Notes: a model not told the origin generated them from the letters alone. DNA of 64,000 nucleotides from Bacteroidota bacterium (GCA_021780815.1 JAJXYC010000015.1:62001-126000), one strand, 5' to 3'; positions 44,257 to 54,843 are shown, numbered from the stretch's first letter. Translations and numbers: made by a program.

Positions 44257-44586
44257 ATGGAAAAAAATCAAAATATCCGAATAGTTTTTGTAACTACAAA
44301 TCATTTTGAAAATGCCAAAATGATTGCCCGCAATATTCTTCCCGAACAACTTGCGGCTTGTTGCTCAATTATCCCAAATGTAACTTCTTTTTTCTGGTGA
44401 GATGACCAATTAAACGAAGAAAATGAACAGATTTTGTTAATAAAAACAAATGAAGAAAAATTAGTAGAATTAGAAAATAGGATTCAACAGTTACACGAAT
44501 ACCATGTTCCTGAAATTATTGCTATTGACATTTTTGACGTCTCCTCCAATTAATTAGATTGGCTCAATGGAATATTAAAGTATTAA
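44257..44586 (+). pseudogene. cutA: cutA (divalent-cation tolerance protein) with two nonsense codons
   Basis: The frame from ATG 44257 to TAA 44584 encodes a complete CutA-like protein of 109 codons: IVFVTTNHFENAKMIARNIL, then LAACCSIIP, LIKTNEEKL, and YHVPEIIAI. Codon 48 is TGA (44398-44400) at a position that is Trp in the family (after FFW, before DD), and codon 99 is TAA (44551-44553) at a position that is Tyr in the family (before LDWLN). Both stops are single-base changes from the expected codon. No frameshift is present. TGA is used as a normal stop in ccdA, so recoding is unlikely. A recent pseudogene is the simplest reading. Confidence 0.88.
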
Positions 44587-44600
44587 AATCTTAATTCCTT

Positions 44601-46868
44601 TTAATCTGCTTTAATGATTTTCTTTTTAAAAACGTGATTGATTGTTTGTATGTCCAGCAAATATTCGCCATTTGGATACGAACTTATATCAACTTCAAAC
44701 AAAGAATTGCTTTTCGTGTTTGTTTGGTTAATTTCGTTGACCAACACACCCAAAAAGTTGTAAATATAAATTGATTTAACCTCATCCCCATAAGTATCTA
44801 CAAAGAATCGTCCTGAATTTGGATTTGGGAAAATATTAACCTCATCATCTTTTTCAATATTAGAGTTTACAATTTGACTTGAAAATCCTAATATTGGAAG
44901 TGCTAAAATTGTATACGAATGTGGTGGAAATTTGTATGTATTAGTAAATTTAATTTCTTTTTCTTTGTCAATAATTTTTTTAGGCTCCTCAGCAGAATTA
45001 AAATCAAGAAAATTTTCTGAATACAACTCGTAAAGTTTTACTCCACTTGCAAATTTATAATTTGCAAAATCAAATTTTGTTTGAACAGAATCGGAAATAT
45101 CCCGGTTAATAACAGCAATATACAGAGTATCTTTTGATTTTGTAGAAACCACATCAAGCATAGGCATGTTTTCAAAATAGAACATTTTTGTGTTTGGCTG
45201 AGAACTAACACGAATTCCATCGTAATCAACAGGTACAAAATCTTCCCCATGGTGATTATTTATCATCTTTAAAGCATAAAATCCGGGCGTGCCAAAATAA
45301 ATTCTTTCTCCAGTTTTAGTAGAATCCTCACAATAAAACCCGAGGAAAAAAGTTCTACAAGCAAGCAAAGTAGTAGAATAATTTCTTATCCAAGTATGCA
45401 TAAAATTCATATCTGCCAGACCTGCTTCTAACGAATGCGCACGAAAGGCAGTATCAGCAATATAAGTCTTAATATTTTCATATTGTGTCCACCATTCTGT
45501 TGGAGATTGATGAACATTATCGCCAGCATATTGCTTTAAACCATCCGTTATAACATTAATATCATTTTGCGTATAATTACTATAACAAACCATTCCATAA
45601 TATTCATCTGCTGGCAATATAGAATCTTCTGGATAAGCAGATGCTGCCGGATGCCAACTATAAAAATCTGCATTATCTTTCACCACACTAAATACTCTTA
45701 TTATTTCAGATAATCCTGCCCAATGAAACCCGTTTACTAATATTTTAATTGATGGGTCGTATTCCTTCATTGCTTTATAAAAATCCAGATATTGTGTCGG
45801 ATAATTCGGTGAAAAACATTCCCATTGCTCATTACCAATTTCAAAATATTTTACATTATACGGTACTGGATGTCCATTATCAGCTCGCATTTTGCCGTAT
45901 TTAGTTTCAACAGAACCATTGCAATATTCGAGCAAATTTAAAGCTTCTTGAACTGAACCAGATTGGAAATTCACGGTTAAATATGGAGTAATATTAAGTT
46001 CTTCACACATTGCCATATATTCGTCTAATGAAAAATCCATTCTCATAGTTAAACTTGTAAACCAATAATTTGGAGATACTCTTTGGTCCCTATCTCCTAT
46101 TGATTGTTCAAAATGCCAAGTACTATAATCTGCATAACATCCACCAGGAAACCTAATAACTCCAGGCTTTAGCTCCTTTATCATATCATAAACTTCTTTT
46201 CGCAGTGTATATTTGTTGTCTGTTGCCATAAATGATGCTTCATCAAAATTTATGTCTCCCGTTGATTTTATATATAATACTAATTTGGCTTTGGTTTGTT
46301 TGGATAAACTTGGAATAATCGTTTCTCTCGTTTCCCAACTTGGTGGTACTGAACCTAATGCTTGGTCATAAATTATAGAACTATCTTTTAATGAAATTAA
46401 CTTCATATAAAGCGAACCTTGCACATTACCTTGAATATGCACATAAAAATCATAAGTTTTCCCTGAATCTAAAATAATATCTTGATAAAAGCCTGCTTCT
46501 CCATTTTGAGCATATTTAAATACTCTATAATGCCGTAATCCTCTTTTGTTAAATCCAGAATACCAAGGTTTATCATTTTTGACTGAATCAGGTGAGCAAG
46601 TGTTGTAAAGAAACCAATATTGGTACAATTCCCAATCCATCCCCTTTTCTTCACAATCAAATCCCCTATCTTCTATTTCTTGAGCGGTTATTCCAAATTT
46701 ACCATCTACTCGTTTTTGAATATATTCTATAAAAGTACCAAATAATTCTTTTCTGATAACTCCAGATTTTATACTATCCAAACGAATATTTAAATGTGCC
46801 GTAGGTTGTGAAAATAGGTCAATGTATATAAAAATAACACCAATTATAAGTACAAGAAATTTTTTCAT
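44601..46868 (-). CDS. GH51 alpha-L-arabinofuranosidase with T9SS sorting domain
   Basis: 755 residues with a signal peptide (MKKFLVLIIGVIFIYIDLFS). The GH51 core has GVIRFPGGCYADYSTWHF, FEIGNEQWECF with the acid/base Glu, and SPTEWWTQYEN for the nucleophile region. A C-terminal arabinofuranosidase domain follows. The last ~75 residues (VNIFPNPNSGRFFVDT, then IYNFLGVLVNEI) are a T9SS sorting domain. It probably removes arabinose from plant polysaccharides at the cell surface. It is divergent from the gene at 47099. Confidence 0.93.
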   Translation of the reverse strand: MKKFLVLIIGVIFIYIDLFSQPTAHLNIRLDSIKSGVIRKELFGTFIEYIQKRVDGKFGITAQEIEDRGFDCEEKGMDWELYQYWFLYNTCSPDSVKNDKPWYSGFNKRGLRHYRVFKYAQNGEAGFYQDIILDSGKTYDFYVHIQGNVQGSLYMKLISLKDSSIIYDQALGSVPPSWETRETIIPSLSKQTKAKLVLYIKSTGDINFDEASFMATDNKYTLRKEVYDMIKELKPGVIRFPGGCYADYSTWHFEQSIGDRDQRVSPNYWFTSLTMRMDFSLDEYMAMCEELNITPYLTVNFQSGSVQEALNLLEYCNGSVETKYGKMRADNGHPVPYNVKYFEIGNEQWECFSPNYPTQYLDFYKAMKEYDPSIKILVNGFHWAGLSEIIRVFSVVKDNADFYSWHPAASAYPEDSILPADEYYGMVCYSNYTQNDINVITDGLKQYAGDNVHQSPTEWWTQYENIKTYIADTAFRAHSLEAGLADMNFMHTWIRNYSTTLLACRTFFLGFYCEDSTKTGERIYFGTPGFYALKMINNHHGEDFVPVDYDGIRVSSQPNTKMFYFENMPMLDVVSTKSKDTLYIAVINRDISDSVQTKFDFANYKFASGVKLYELYSENFLDFNSAEEPKKIIDKEKEIKFTNTYKFPPHSYTILALPILGFSSQIVNSNIEKDDEVNIFPNPNSGRFFVDTYGDEVKSIYIYNFLGVLVNEINQTNTKSNSLFEVDISSYPNGEYLLDIQTINHVFKKKIIKAD

Positions 46869-47098
46869 AAATTATTATTTTTATTTTTATATGTTATTTT
46901 AATTATTAATTAAAATAACAATTGTTAAAGAAGCAAATTTAACAAATAGTGAAAAAATACAAATAGATTTACACTTATTTTTTTAAGAATACGTAATTTA
47001 TAACTAATAATTAAAAAAAATATCACTTTATTTCAACCAAAACGTAAAAATTACATCTAATAATTAAATTATTACCAATTACAACAAAGGACAAAAAG

Positions 47099-48442
47099 AT
47101 GAAAAGTAACAAATCAAAAACAGGTAAAACAATATTTCTCCTTATAATTTTTCTTGCTTTAGGAGTAAATTCAAAGGCACAAAATAATTCTGCGCCGATA
47201 GTTCAGTGGTCAATTTTAGCTGGTGGAAGTGGTCAAGATGAAGCCCATTCAATAAAGCAGTTACCAAATGGCAATTTTATTGTTGTTGGTTCTTCCAACT
47301 CAACTAATGGAGATTTAAGCAGTCCGACTCCTGATGGAACATTAGATTTTGATTACTGGCTTGTAAATTTAAATCCACAAGGCAAAATGCTCTGGCAAAA
47401 ATCTTATGATAATTTGGGACCTGAATATGCTTATACAGTAGCATTGACAAAAGATGGTGGTTATATAGTTGCAGGTGAAGCATTTTCTCAAAATCCATCA
47501 GCTAATTCTGATTTAGGCAAATCACATATTTGGGTTTTAAAATTAGATAAAAATGGTTTAATCCAGTGGCAAAAAAATTACGGTGGAAGTGGGAGCGATT
47601 GTGCATATTCAATTGTCCAAACAAATGATAATGGATATATTGTAGCAGGCTCTACTTCTTCAAATGATGGTAATGTTGTAGGAAATCATGGTACTGATAA
47701 TTCACTTGATGCTTGGATTTTAAAATTAGACCAAGATGGAAAAATTCAATGGCAAAAATGTTACGGCGGAACAGGCAATGATGTTGCAAAATCAATACTT
47801 CAAACAAGCGATGGAGGTTATATATTTGCTGGTGAGACCGATTCAAATGATGGCGACATAAAAGGAAATCATGGAAATTGGGATTATTGGGTTGTAAAAA
47901 TTAAAAGCGATGGAAATATGGAGTGGTCAAAAGTATATGGTGGAACATTAAATGATAAGGCACAATCAATCAAGCAAACAAAAGATGGTGGTTATGTTGT
48001 AGCTGGTTGGACTCGGTCCTCTGATGGCGATGTTAAGTATTTGAATGGTGGCGCTGATTTTTGGGTTATTAAATTAAATCAAACTGGTCAATTAGAATGG
48101 GAAAAAACTTTGGGCGGCTCGGAAGATGATTTTGCTTATACTATTACAAATACTACTGATGGAAATTACGTCGTTGCTGGTGAATCTAAATCAAGCGATG
48201 GCGATGTTTCAAATCATCATATTAAGCCTAATGGGTTAAATTCAGATGGCTGGATTGTTAAATTGTCTTATTCTGGTAGTATTATTTGGGAAAAATCTAT
48301 TGGTGGAAATGAAGATGATGTGATTTATTCAATTCAACAAACTAACGATAATGGATTTGTCATTGCAGGTAAATCGTTTTCAAGTTATGATGGAGTAACT
48401 ACACATGGTTCATCTGATTTCTGGGTTGTAAAATTAAAATAA
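47099..48442 (+). CDS. Secreted beta-propeller protein, seven to eight repeats
   Basis: 447 residues: signal peptide ending near NSKAQ, then repeats of ~55 residues with the shape WxKxYGGSGxDxAxSIxQTxDxGYIVAGxTxSxDGDV (e.g. GGTGNDVAKSILQTSDGG). No T9SS sorting domain at the end (it stops at DFWVVKLK). It is probably periplasmic or secreted. Function is unknown; similar proteins occur in many Bacteroidota. Confidence 0.85.
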   Translation: MKSNKSKTGKTIFLLIIFLALGVNSKAQNNSAPIVQWSILAGGSGQDEAHSIKQLPNGNFIVVGSSNSTNGDLSSPTPDGTLDFDYWLVNLNPQGKMLWQKSYDNLGPEYAYTVALTKDGGYIVAGEAFSQNPSANSDLGKSHIWVLKLDKNGLIQWQKNYGGSGSDCAYSIVQTNDNGYIVAGSTSSNDGNVVGNHGTDNSLDAWILKLDQDGKIQWQKCYGGTGNDVAKSILQTSDGGYIFAGETDSNDGDIKGNHGNWDYWVVKIKSDGNMEWSKVYGGTLNDKAQSIKQTKDGGYVVAGWTRSSDGDVKYLNGGADFWVIKLNQTGQLEWEKTLGGSEDDFAYTITNTTDGNYVVAGESKSSDGDVSNHHIKPNGLNSDGWIVKLSYSGSIIWEKSIGGNEDDVIYSIQQTNDNGFVIAGKSFSSYDGVTTHGSSDFWVVKLK

Positions 48443-48547
48443 ATTTAAAGTAAATTTAATTTTTTTGTTTTTATTTTGTTTTTATTTTTATGTTTAATTA
48501 TTTTTTTTTGATAATTTGCAAATTTACATTTAATATAAAATTAAAAT

Positions 48548-48907
48548 TTGCAATTATATAAAAAGAAAATACCCCGAAAAACTAATTTGTTAGAATTAAC
48601 TCCAATTTTGAAAGTTGAATTTGAACTAAGTGAAAACCAAAACATTGTACTTTTAATTCCCAGATTTAAAAGTTCTTTTGCACAAAAATATCTGATTCCA
48701 AAATTTAGAAGTAAATTCATTAAAGCAAATTTAGATGAAATTGGTTCATCAACTTTTTTATTGATTGATGGCAAAAAAAATATTTTTGAAATTTCTAATT
48801 TGCTTAAAGAAAAGCACGGCGAATCAGTTGAACCTGTCTATGAAAGAGTTTCAAAATTTATTGTTTATCTTTTTCAATATGGTCTTGTTGATTTTAAAGA
48901 AATTTAG
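48548..48907 (+). CDS. PqqD-family peptide chaperone-like protein
   Basis: 119 residues. The tail has the family pattern LDEIGSSTFLLIDGKKNIFEISNLL, then EPVYERVSKFIVYLFQYGLVDF. PqqD binds a precursor peptide for a radical SAM enzyme. Neither a peptide gene nor a radical SAM gene is seen here, so its partner is elsewhere or the domain has another job. It starts with TTG; there is no in-frame ATG. Confidence 0.75.
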   Translation: MQLYKKKIPRKTNLLELTPILKVEFELSENQNIVLLIPRFKSSFAQKYLIPKFRSKFIKANLDEIGSSTFLLIDGKKNIFEISNLLKEKHGESVEPVYERVSKFIVYLFQYGLVDFKEI

Positions 48908-48999
48908 CATTAAAGAAGATAATAAATTAAATTATTTAATAAATCGTTTAAATTAGTTTTAAATTTAGATAAAATTTAAATTCAAAATTGAGGCAAAAT

Positions 49000-50469
49000 A
49001 TGACAAAAACAAATGTATTATCAAGTTTAGAACCCAAACTTGTTTGGCAATCATTTGAAGAATTAACAAAAGTCCCTCGTCCATCAAAAAAAGAAGAAAA
49101 AGTACTTGCTTTTCTTAAAGATTGGGCAACAAAAAACAAATTACAATTTAAGCAAGATGAAACTGGTAATTTAGTTATTAAAAAACCGGCAACAAAAGGA
49201 ATGGAAAAATATGCAACAGTAGCTTTGCAAGGACACGTTGATATGGTTTGCGAAAAAAACAGTGATGTCAATTTTGATTTTGACAAAGAACCAATTCAAG
49301 CGTATATTGACGGTGATTTTGTAAAAGCTAAAGGCACTACCCTTGGTGCAGACAATGGTATCGGTGTTGCAATGGGAATGGCTCTTTTATTAAGTAATGA
49401 TATTGCACATCCTTCAATTGAGCTATTACTTACAATTGATGAAGAAACTGGTCTAACAGGTGCAAATCGATTAGATACAAATATGCTCGATGCAAAAATT
49501 TTAATGAATATTGATAGTGAAGAAGAAAATGCTTTTACAATTGGTTGTGCCGGTGGTGTTAATACAATTGGAAAATATTTGTATAATCCCGAATCTATTC
49601 CAGACGAAAGTTCAACTTACAAAATCAGCATTAAAGGATTACTTGGCGGACATTCAGGTATTAATATTCACGAAGGTCGTGCAAATGCAATCGCTTTACT
49701 TACTCGTATCGTTTGGAAGCTCGTAAAAAAAATGAATGCAAGAATTGCTTCATTTGAAGCACCTGGCAAACATAACGCAATTCCTCGTGAAGCTTCCGCA
49801 ATAGTTATGATTAAAAAAGCCGCTATTAATGATTTCAATACATATATTGAAGAATGTATAGAAAGAATGTCAAAAGAATTTAAAACCAAAGAACCAGGTT
49901 TAAAAATTGAATATTCTGAAACTGCAAATCCTAAACAAGTAATGGAACAAGAAAGTGCTAAAAAATTTATAGATTCACTCCTTGTTATTCCTCATGGTGT
50001 TTATAAAATGAGTCCTGATATTCCTGGATTGGTTCAAACTTCAACAAATCTAGCTGTAATAACTCTTGATGAAAAAGAATTTACAGTAGTTACTTCTCAA
50101 CGCAGTTCACTTGAATCTGAAAAGGTTCATCTATCTCACATAGTTCGTACAGCAATGGAATTCGGTGGTGCGGCAGTTGACCATTCTGATGGATATCCTT
50201 CTTGGGAACCAAATGTAAATTCGCCGATATTACATATCGCAGAAGATGTTTATAAAAAAGTTTTCAAAAAAGCACCAGAAGTACTAACTATTCATGCTGG
50301 ACTTGAATGTGGGTTAATTGGAGAAAAATATCCCGGTATGGATATGATTTCCTTTGGTCCAAATTTGTTCGATGTTCATACTCCTAGTGAAAAAGTTCAA
50401 ATTTCATCAGTCCAAAAAATCTGGAACTTCTTGATTGAATTATTAAAAAATGTGCCAGTTGTTAAGTAA
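49000..50469 (+). CDS. pepD: Aminoacyl-histidine dipeptidase
   Basis: About 489 residues, M20 metallopeptidase. LQGHVDMVCEKN and GADNGIGVAMGMALL and TIDEETGLTGA carry the zinc ligands; HAGLECGLI comes near the end. It cleaves Xaa-His and other dipeptides. ATG 49000 is preferred over a TTG at 48988. A perfect hairpin terminator follows at 50496. Confidence 0.95.
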   Translation: MTKTNVLSSLEPKLVWQSFEELTKVPRPSKKEEKVLAFLKDWATKNKLQFKQDETGNLVIKKPATKGMEKYATVALQGHVDMVCEKNSDVNFDFDKEPIQAYIDGDFVKAKGTTLGADNGIGVAMGMALLLSNDIAHPSIELLLTIDEETGLTGANRLDTNMLDAKILMNIDSEEENAFTIGCAGGVNTIGKYLYNPESIPDESSTYKISIKGLLGGHSGINIHEGRANAIALLTRIVWKLVKKMNARIASFEAPGKHNAIPREASAIVMIKKAAINDFNTYIEECIERMSKEFKTKEPGLKIEYSETANPKQVMEQESAKKFIDSLLVIPHGVYKMSPDIPGLVQTSTNLAVITLDEKEFTVVTSQRSSLESEKVHLSHIVRTAMEFGGAAVDHSDGYPSWEPNVNSPILHIAEDVYKKVFKKAPEVLTIHAGLECGLIGEKYPGMDMISFGPNLFDVHTPSEKVQISSVQKIWNFLIELLKNVPVVK

Positions 50470-50495
50470 TTATTTAAAACAACATATTGGAAATT

Positions 50496-50535
50496 AAGAA
50501 GAGGCTATCATTTTAATGATAGCCTCTTCTTTTAC
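50496..50535. terminator. Bidirectional transcription terminator
   Basis: AAGAAGAGGCTATCATT (50496-50512) pairs perfectly with AATGATAGCCTCTTCTT (50515-50531), a 17-bp stem. T-rich flanks on each side suit pepD (+) and the receptor gene (-), which converge here. Confidence 0.9.
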
Positions 50536-50559
50536 AATGCACCTTAATATCTATTTAAA

Positions 50560-53406
50560 TTAGAACGGTCTGATGTAATAAGTTAAAGTTAATAACCCAT
50601 ATCGTTTTAATGTCAAGCTTCGTATATCTTCAAAATACGAATCAGTTACACTTCTTTGAATATTGTTGTTTTGATTAAATAAATCAAAAACTTGAACTTT
50701 TAAATCAAAATTATTATTATATAAAGTTCTATTGCCAAGTGTTAAATTGGTCAACAATACATTTTGATTGTATCCATCAGAATAACCAGTAGCATAATTA
50801 TGATTTAACTCAGCCTGTATATAAAATCCCTTCCAAAATGTCCAAGTAACTTTTGCATAAGAATTAATATTATTATAATCATTGTTTAATGAAACTTGGG
50901 CTGTATTTCTAACACTACTTAAAATAGTCGAAGTTCCGATAGAAAAATCAATTAATTCAGAGATATTGCTACTTAAATCAACTCCAATATTGTAAGAATA
51001 ATTTTTTGAAGTGTTATTAACTTGGTTAATCATACCTGGTGTTTGATTATAAGTTAATCCAGCATTGAAATTTAAATTACAAGATATTAAATCAATAGGC
51101 ATACCATAAGTTGTAAATGCTCTTGCTGTATAAGCCGTTCCAAAATTATCAGGAATTAATATTTGTGTTCCTTTCAATACATTATAATTATTAATTATTG
51201 TGTCTTGGCGAGTCAATAAAGTAATATTGGAAATATAATTGCTAGTTTGTGAATAATAACCCATTAAAAAGAATGTATTTCTGTTGTTATTATGTATTGC
51301 TAATAATCTTGAAAAAATAACAATTGAACTTTGTTGATTTAAATTTGGATTACCTGTTGTTAATTGTAAAGGGTTAGAATTATCAACAACAGGACTTAAT
51401 TGAGCAATTGTTGGTATTGTTGTATTTGTAGAAATATAAGTACGTAAATTAGTCCTTGGATTAAATTTTATATTTAACATCAAAGAAGGTAAGAAATTTT
51501 GATATTGTCTGTCTAATGAAAAAGGATTAACAATATCTTTTTCATGTGTAAAATTTGTAAACTGATAATTAAAATTCAAATTAGCAGTTAGAACTCCATA
51601 ATTTAACCTATATCCCAAACCAAATTTATTCAAAGTTGTTTTAGACTTGGAATAATTTGATAAAGCAGAGTCTAAAATATCGTATCCTTGGTTTGAATTA
51701 TTTTGTTGGAAAAGACCTTTATCTTCATTATTGAGGTTAATCCCGGGATTATATGTAAAAGCTAACTGTGAATATTCTCCAATAGGTTCTGTATACATCA
51801 AATTGAAAGAATTAGATTGCCCTTTATCTACCGTATTATTAAATTGATTAATAGTATCGTGTTGCATAATTTGTACTAAATAATCATTGTAATATGAATC
51901 TAAATAGGAACTTCCTGTGCTTTTATTCGCAGAATTGGTAATATATAGAGATATTGTACGACCTCGCAATGCAAATTTATGTTCCAATAGTAAAGTACTG
52001 GACAAATTGTAACCGGAGTAATCAGAATTAGTAAGTGAAAGAGCATCATTCATCAAAGTATTTTGGTAAAGAGCTGGGTTTAAGTTACTAAGATTTTGAC
52101 TATTAATATTATAGTTAAAATTAGTATTTTGCAACGAACCCGTCGGTCTCCAAATTATTGCATTAGAAGAATCAATATCAACTTCTAACTTTACATTGAA
52201 ACGCTGATTTAAAGTCTTTGAAATATTATTACTATTTTGTAGATAATAAAAATTTGTATCGCTTTGCACAAAGTATTGTCTGTTAATAAATTGATCGTTG
52301 TTGTTATTTGTGTAATTAACAAAATAACTCGCTGTTAATTGCACATATTTACCGTATTGGTCAACATAATTTAAACCCACCGCATGAGTAGTAGATAAAC
52401 CATCTAAATTGCCAACAAAATAATTCCCAAATTGACCTCCTCCTCCACCAGAAGGTCTTTGAAGAAATTGTCTGTTATTCATCAAAGTATTTCTTACTGA
52501 ATTAGGCAACATTGGTTGATGACCATTACCAAAAACTCCCATAATATCTTGAAAATTAAAATTCATTTGATTAATATTATTAGACATAGCAAGAATGGAC
52601 AAACGAGTATCACCTTTTATAACAGACCAAGTTCCACCAACAGAATATTTACCCTGGTCACCATATCCGCCATAAATCTTTCCAAAAGACACCGCTTTAC
52701 TCTTTGTTATCAAATTCATTGCTTTAATACGAGAACCATCATCAAAGCCTGTAAATTGCGCTTGGTCACTCAACTGGTCAAATATTTGAACTTTATCAAT
52801 TACATCAGCAGGTAAATTTTTCATTGCAATTGAAGGGTCATCACCAAAATATTGCCTACCATTTACTAATACTTTCTGGACATCTTCACCTTGTGCTTGA
52901 ATGTTTCCATTGCTTTGAATTTGAACTCCGGGAATTTTTTTGACTAAATCTTCCACTTGAGCATTTGGTTCTGTTTTGAAAGCTTTTGCATTATATTGGG
53001 TTGTATCATTTTTAATTTCAGCACGGACCATATCTCCCACAACTTCAACCGATTTCATCTGTATCGTTTCTGCATCAAGATATATTTTCCCCAAATCAAC
53101 TATATCTTTACCTACTGGTTTTACATCTTCTTTCTTTGTTTTATAACCAACAAATGTAAATTCTACGTAAACTCCACCCATAGGAATACTTTCAATTTTA
53201 AATTTACCTAAATTGTTAGTGTATTCTCCTTTAATAATACTACTATCTTTTTTAGAATGTACTATTACAGTTGCACTTTGTAAAGGCTTTCCATTTGCTT
53301 TGTCTAATACAGTACCTGTTATTATAAAATCTTTCGAATAAGTAACGCTTATAACTCCAACCATTGTGAGGAGTATTGTGATGGCAAATAACAATATTTT
53401 ATTCAT
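50560..53406 (-). CDS. TonB-receptor-like outer-membrane protein (OMP_b-brl_3)
   Basis: 948 residues. Signal peptide, then a carboxypeptidase-regulatory-like domain (TGTVLDKANGKPLQSATVIV), a plug domain (VEDLVKKIPGVQIQSNGNI, VLVNGRQYFGDDPS), and a long C-terminal barrel. Family members take up large substrates or are of unknown role. No SusD partner is next to it. It is a single gene, convergent with pepD. Confidence 0.9.
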   Translation of the reverse strand: MNKILLFAITILLTMVGVISVTYSKDFIITGTVLDKANGKPLQSATVIVHSKKDSSIIKGEYTNNLGKFKIESIPMGGVYVEFTFVGYKTKKEDVKPVGKDIVDLGKIYLDAETIQMKSVEVVGDMVRAEIKNDTTQYNAKAFKTEPNAQVEDLVKKIPGVQIQSNGNIQAQGEDVQKVLVNGRQYFGDDPSIAMKNLPADVIDKVQIFDQLSDQAQFTGFDDGSRIKAMNLITKSKAVSFGKIYGGYGDQGKYSVGGTWSVIKGDTRLSILAMSNNINQMNFNFQDIMGVFGNGHQPMLPNSVRNTLMNNRQFLQRPSGGGGGQFGNYFVGNLDGLSTTHAVGLNYVDQYGKYVQLTASYFVNYTNNNNDQFINRQYFVQSDTNFYYLQNSNNISKTLNQRFNVKLEVDIDSSNAIIWRPTGSLQNTNFNYNINSQNLSNLNPALYQNTLMNDALSLTNSDYSGYNLSSTLLLEHKFALRGRTISLYITNSANKSTGSSYLDSYYNDYLVQIMQHDTINQFNNTVDKGQSNSFNLMYTEPIGEYSQLAFTYNPGINLNNEDKGLFQQNNSNQGYDILDSALSNYSKSKTTLNKFGLGYRLNYGVLTANLNFNYQFTNFTHEKDIVNPFSLDRQYQNFLPSLMLNIKFNPRTNLRTYISTNTTIPTIAQLSPVVDNSNPLQLTTGNPNLNQQSSIVIFSRLLAIHNNNRNTFFLMGYYSQTSNYISNITLLTRQDTIINNYNVLKGTQILIPDNFGTAYTARAFTTYGMPIDLISCNLNFNAGLTYNQTPGMINQVNNTSKNYSYNIGVDLSSNISELIDFSIGTSTILSSVRNTAQVSLNNDYNNINSYAKVTWTFWKGFYIQAELNHNYATGYSDGYNQNVLLTNLTLGNRTLYNNNFDLKVQVFDLFNQNNNIQRSVTDSYFEDIRSLTLKRYGLLTLTYYIRPF

Positions 53407-53521
53407 AAATATGATTTAAATTATAATTGCTTTGTAAGTTATTTTTGAATTAATTTATTTATTAGACGTGTTTATAAGAAAAAAGTTTAATTTAAATTGC
53501 TAAAAAAAATGTAAAAGATAG

Positions 53522-54565
53522 TTAATTATTGATTTTAAGTAACTTATCAGTTAAATCTATTATTAATTTTTTAAAATCAACTTTTGAATCTGTTAATATA
53601 TTTCCAGAAACCCTGTTCAATTCAGTTAAACCTTCATTAGTAAATTGAGCAAGTATTAACGTTAAAGTTGCACCAGAAGTATCTCTTTTAAAAGTTCCTG
53701 TAATAAAAGTTTGGACTTCAAATTGCCTTAAAGCGTATAGTTCCATTTGATTTGGTGCTTTGTAGTTTTCAGGGGCATAGAACTTAAATGTAGAATATAT
53801 AGAATCTCTTGTATCTAAATCAAAAAACATATACTGATTACTTTTTGCCGCTTCTTGAAATATAGTTTCACATAAATAAAAAGAATTGACAACTTCTTCT
53901 TCAAAAAGAGACCAACGAGGTAAATCATTATTATTTTTAAATTCAATCCCAGTAGTAACACAAGTCTTAACAGGAAATACAGGCTTCGGTGCATCAGCAA
54001 ATAAAGAGGAATCCTTTACAGCAACAGCAAATGCTCTTTGAATACTTAGCGTAATTGATGGGTCATAAAGAAATTTGGTATCTATACTATCTCTAAAATT
54101 TATATAGGCATAGCCCGTACCTGTATTTTTGCTTATATAATCTTTTCCAGATAGCAAAGTAACATCACACCGCATTACATCCACAAATCTATTCAAGTTT
54201 ATATAAACGATGAAATTTGCCTTAAAATATTTTGCTACATCAAGAATTGTACTTGGTTTTCCTTCATCTTTTAATAATTTAGACACGGAATCCGCACTTT
54301 TAATAGGAACAATATCAAAATATTTAGCCATCAACATTGTAAAAGCAAAAGATGCTTCAACTTTTGTGGGATTTAAATCTTTAAGTTCTTTACCAATATC
54401 AATTCCTGCAATATATATTTTTAAAGGAACCAATGCATTTGATTTATTCTGTTCTTTGTTTTTTTGACAATATGTATTTTCTGTAAATATTGCCAATAAA
54501 AAAAAGAATAAAATTAGTTTAATAAAATTTATTCTTTTCTTATATAAACTTTTTGTTATATTCAT
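53522..54565 (-). CDS. Secreted protein of unknown function with TolB-N-like region
   Basis: 347 residues with an N-terminal signal (FIKLILFFFLLAIFTENTYC). Residues ~45-150 (IYIAGIDIGKELKD, FDIVP, KYFKANFIVYINLNRF) resemble the N-terminal domain of TolB-like proteins. The remainder is alpha/beta and unassigned. It may act in the periplasm. Confidence 0.65.
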   Translation of the reverse strand: MNITKSLYKKRINFIKLILFFFLLAIFTENTYCQKNKEQNKSNALVPLKIYIAGIDIGKELKDLNPTKVEASFAFTMLMAKYFDIVPIKSADSVSKLLKDEGKPSTILDVAKYFKANFIVYINLNRFVDVMRCDVTLLSGKDYISKNTGTGYAYINFRDSIDTKFLYDPSITLSIQRAFAVAVKDSSLFADAPKPVFPVKTCVTTGIEFKNNNDLPRWSLFEEEVVNSFYLCETIFQEAAKSNQYMFFDLDTRDSIYSTFKFYAPENYKAPNQMELYALRQFEVQTFITGTFKRDTSGATLTLILAQFTNEGLTELNRVSGNILTDSKVDFKKLIIDLTDKLLKINN

Positions 54566-54576
54566 TTTTTCTAATA

Positions 54577-54843
54577 TTAAGAAAATTTATAATATTTTTT
54601 AATTGGTTCAATAACTTCCCATTTACAACTTAAGCCTTTTGGAAAAACCGCATAATCCCCTTTTTGAATTTCTAATTTGTCGCTATCAGTATGTATTATA
54701 ACTTTCCCTTCTAAAAAAAGACATTCTTCTTTTTCATCATAAAACCAATCAAAAGTAGATACTTCTTTTGTCCATATAGGCCATTTAGTAATATTTTTGC
54801 TTTTTATTTCTTCTTCTGATAATTTTTTAATGATTATTTCCAT
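54577..54843 (-). CDS. Cupin-domain protein
   Basis: 88 residues, one small beta-barrel cupin of the DUF861/Cupin_3 type: WSTFDW-like W-rich segment, EECLFLEGKVIIHTD and IQKGDYAVFPKGLSCKW. It may bind a metal or small ligand; no enzyme activity can be assigned. It is 11 nt upstream of the next gene on the same strand. Confidence 0.8.
   Translation of the reverse strand: MEIIIKKLSEEEIKSKNITKWPIWTKEVSTFDWFYDEKEECLFLEGKVIIHTDSDKLEIQKGDYAVFPKGLSCKWEVIEPIKKYYKFS

Noticed and set aside
44398-44400. TGA read as tryptophan or selenocysteine in cutA
   Set aside because: A second stop (TAA) lies downstream in the same frame, and TGA ends ccdA and other genes in this window.
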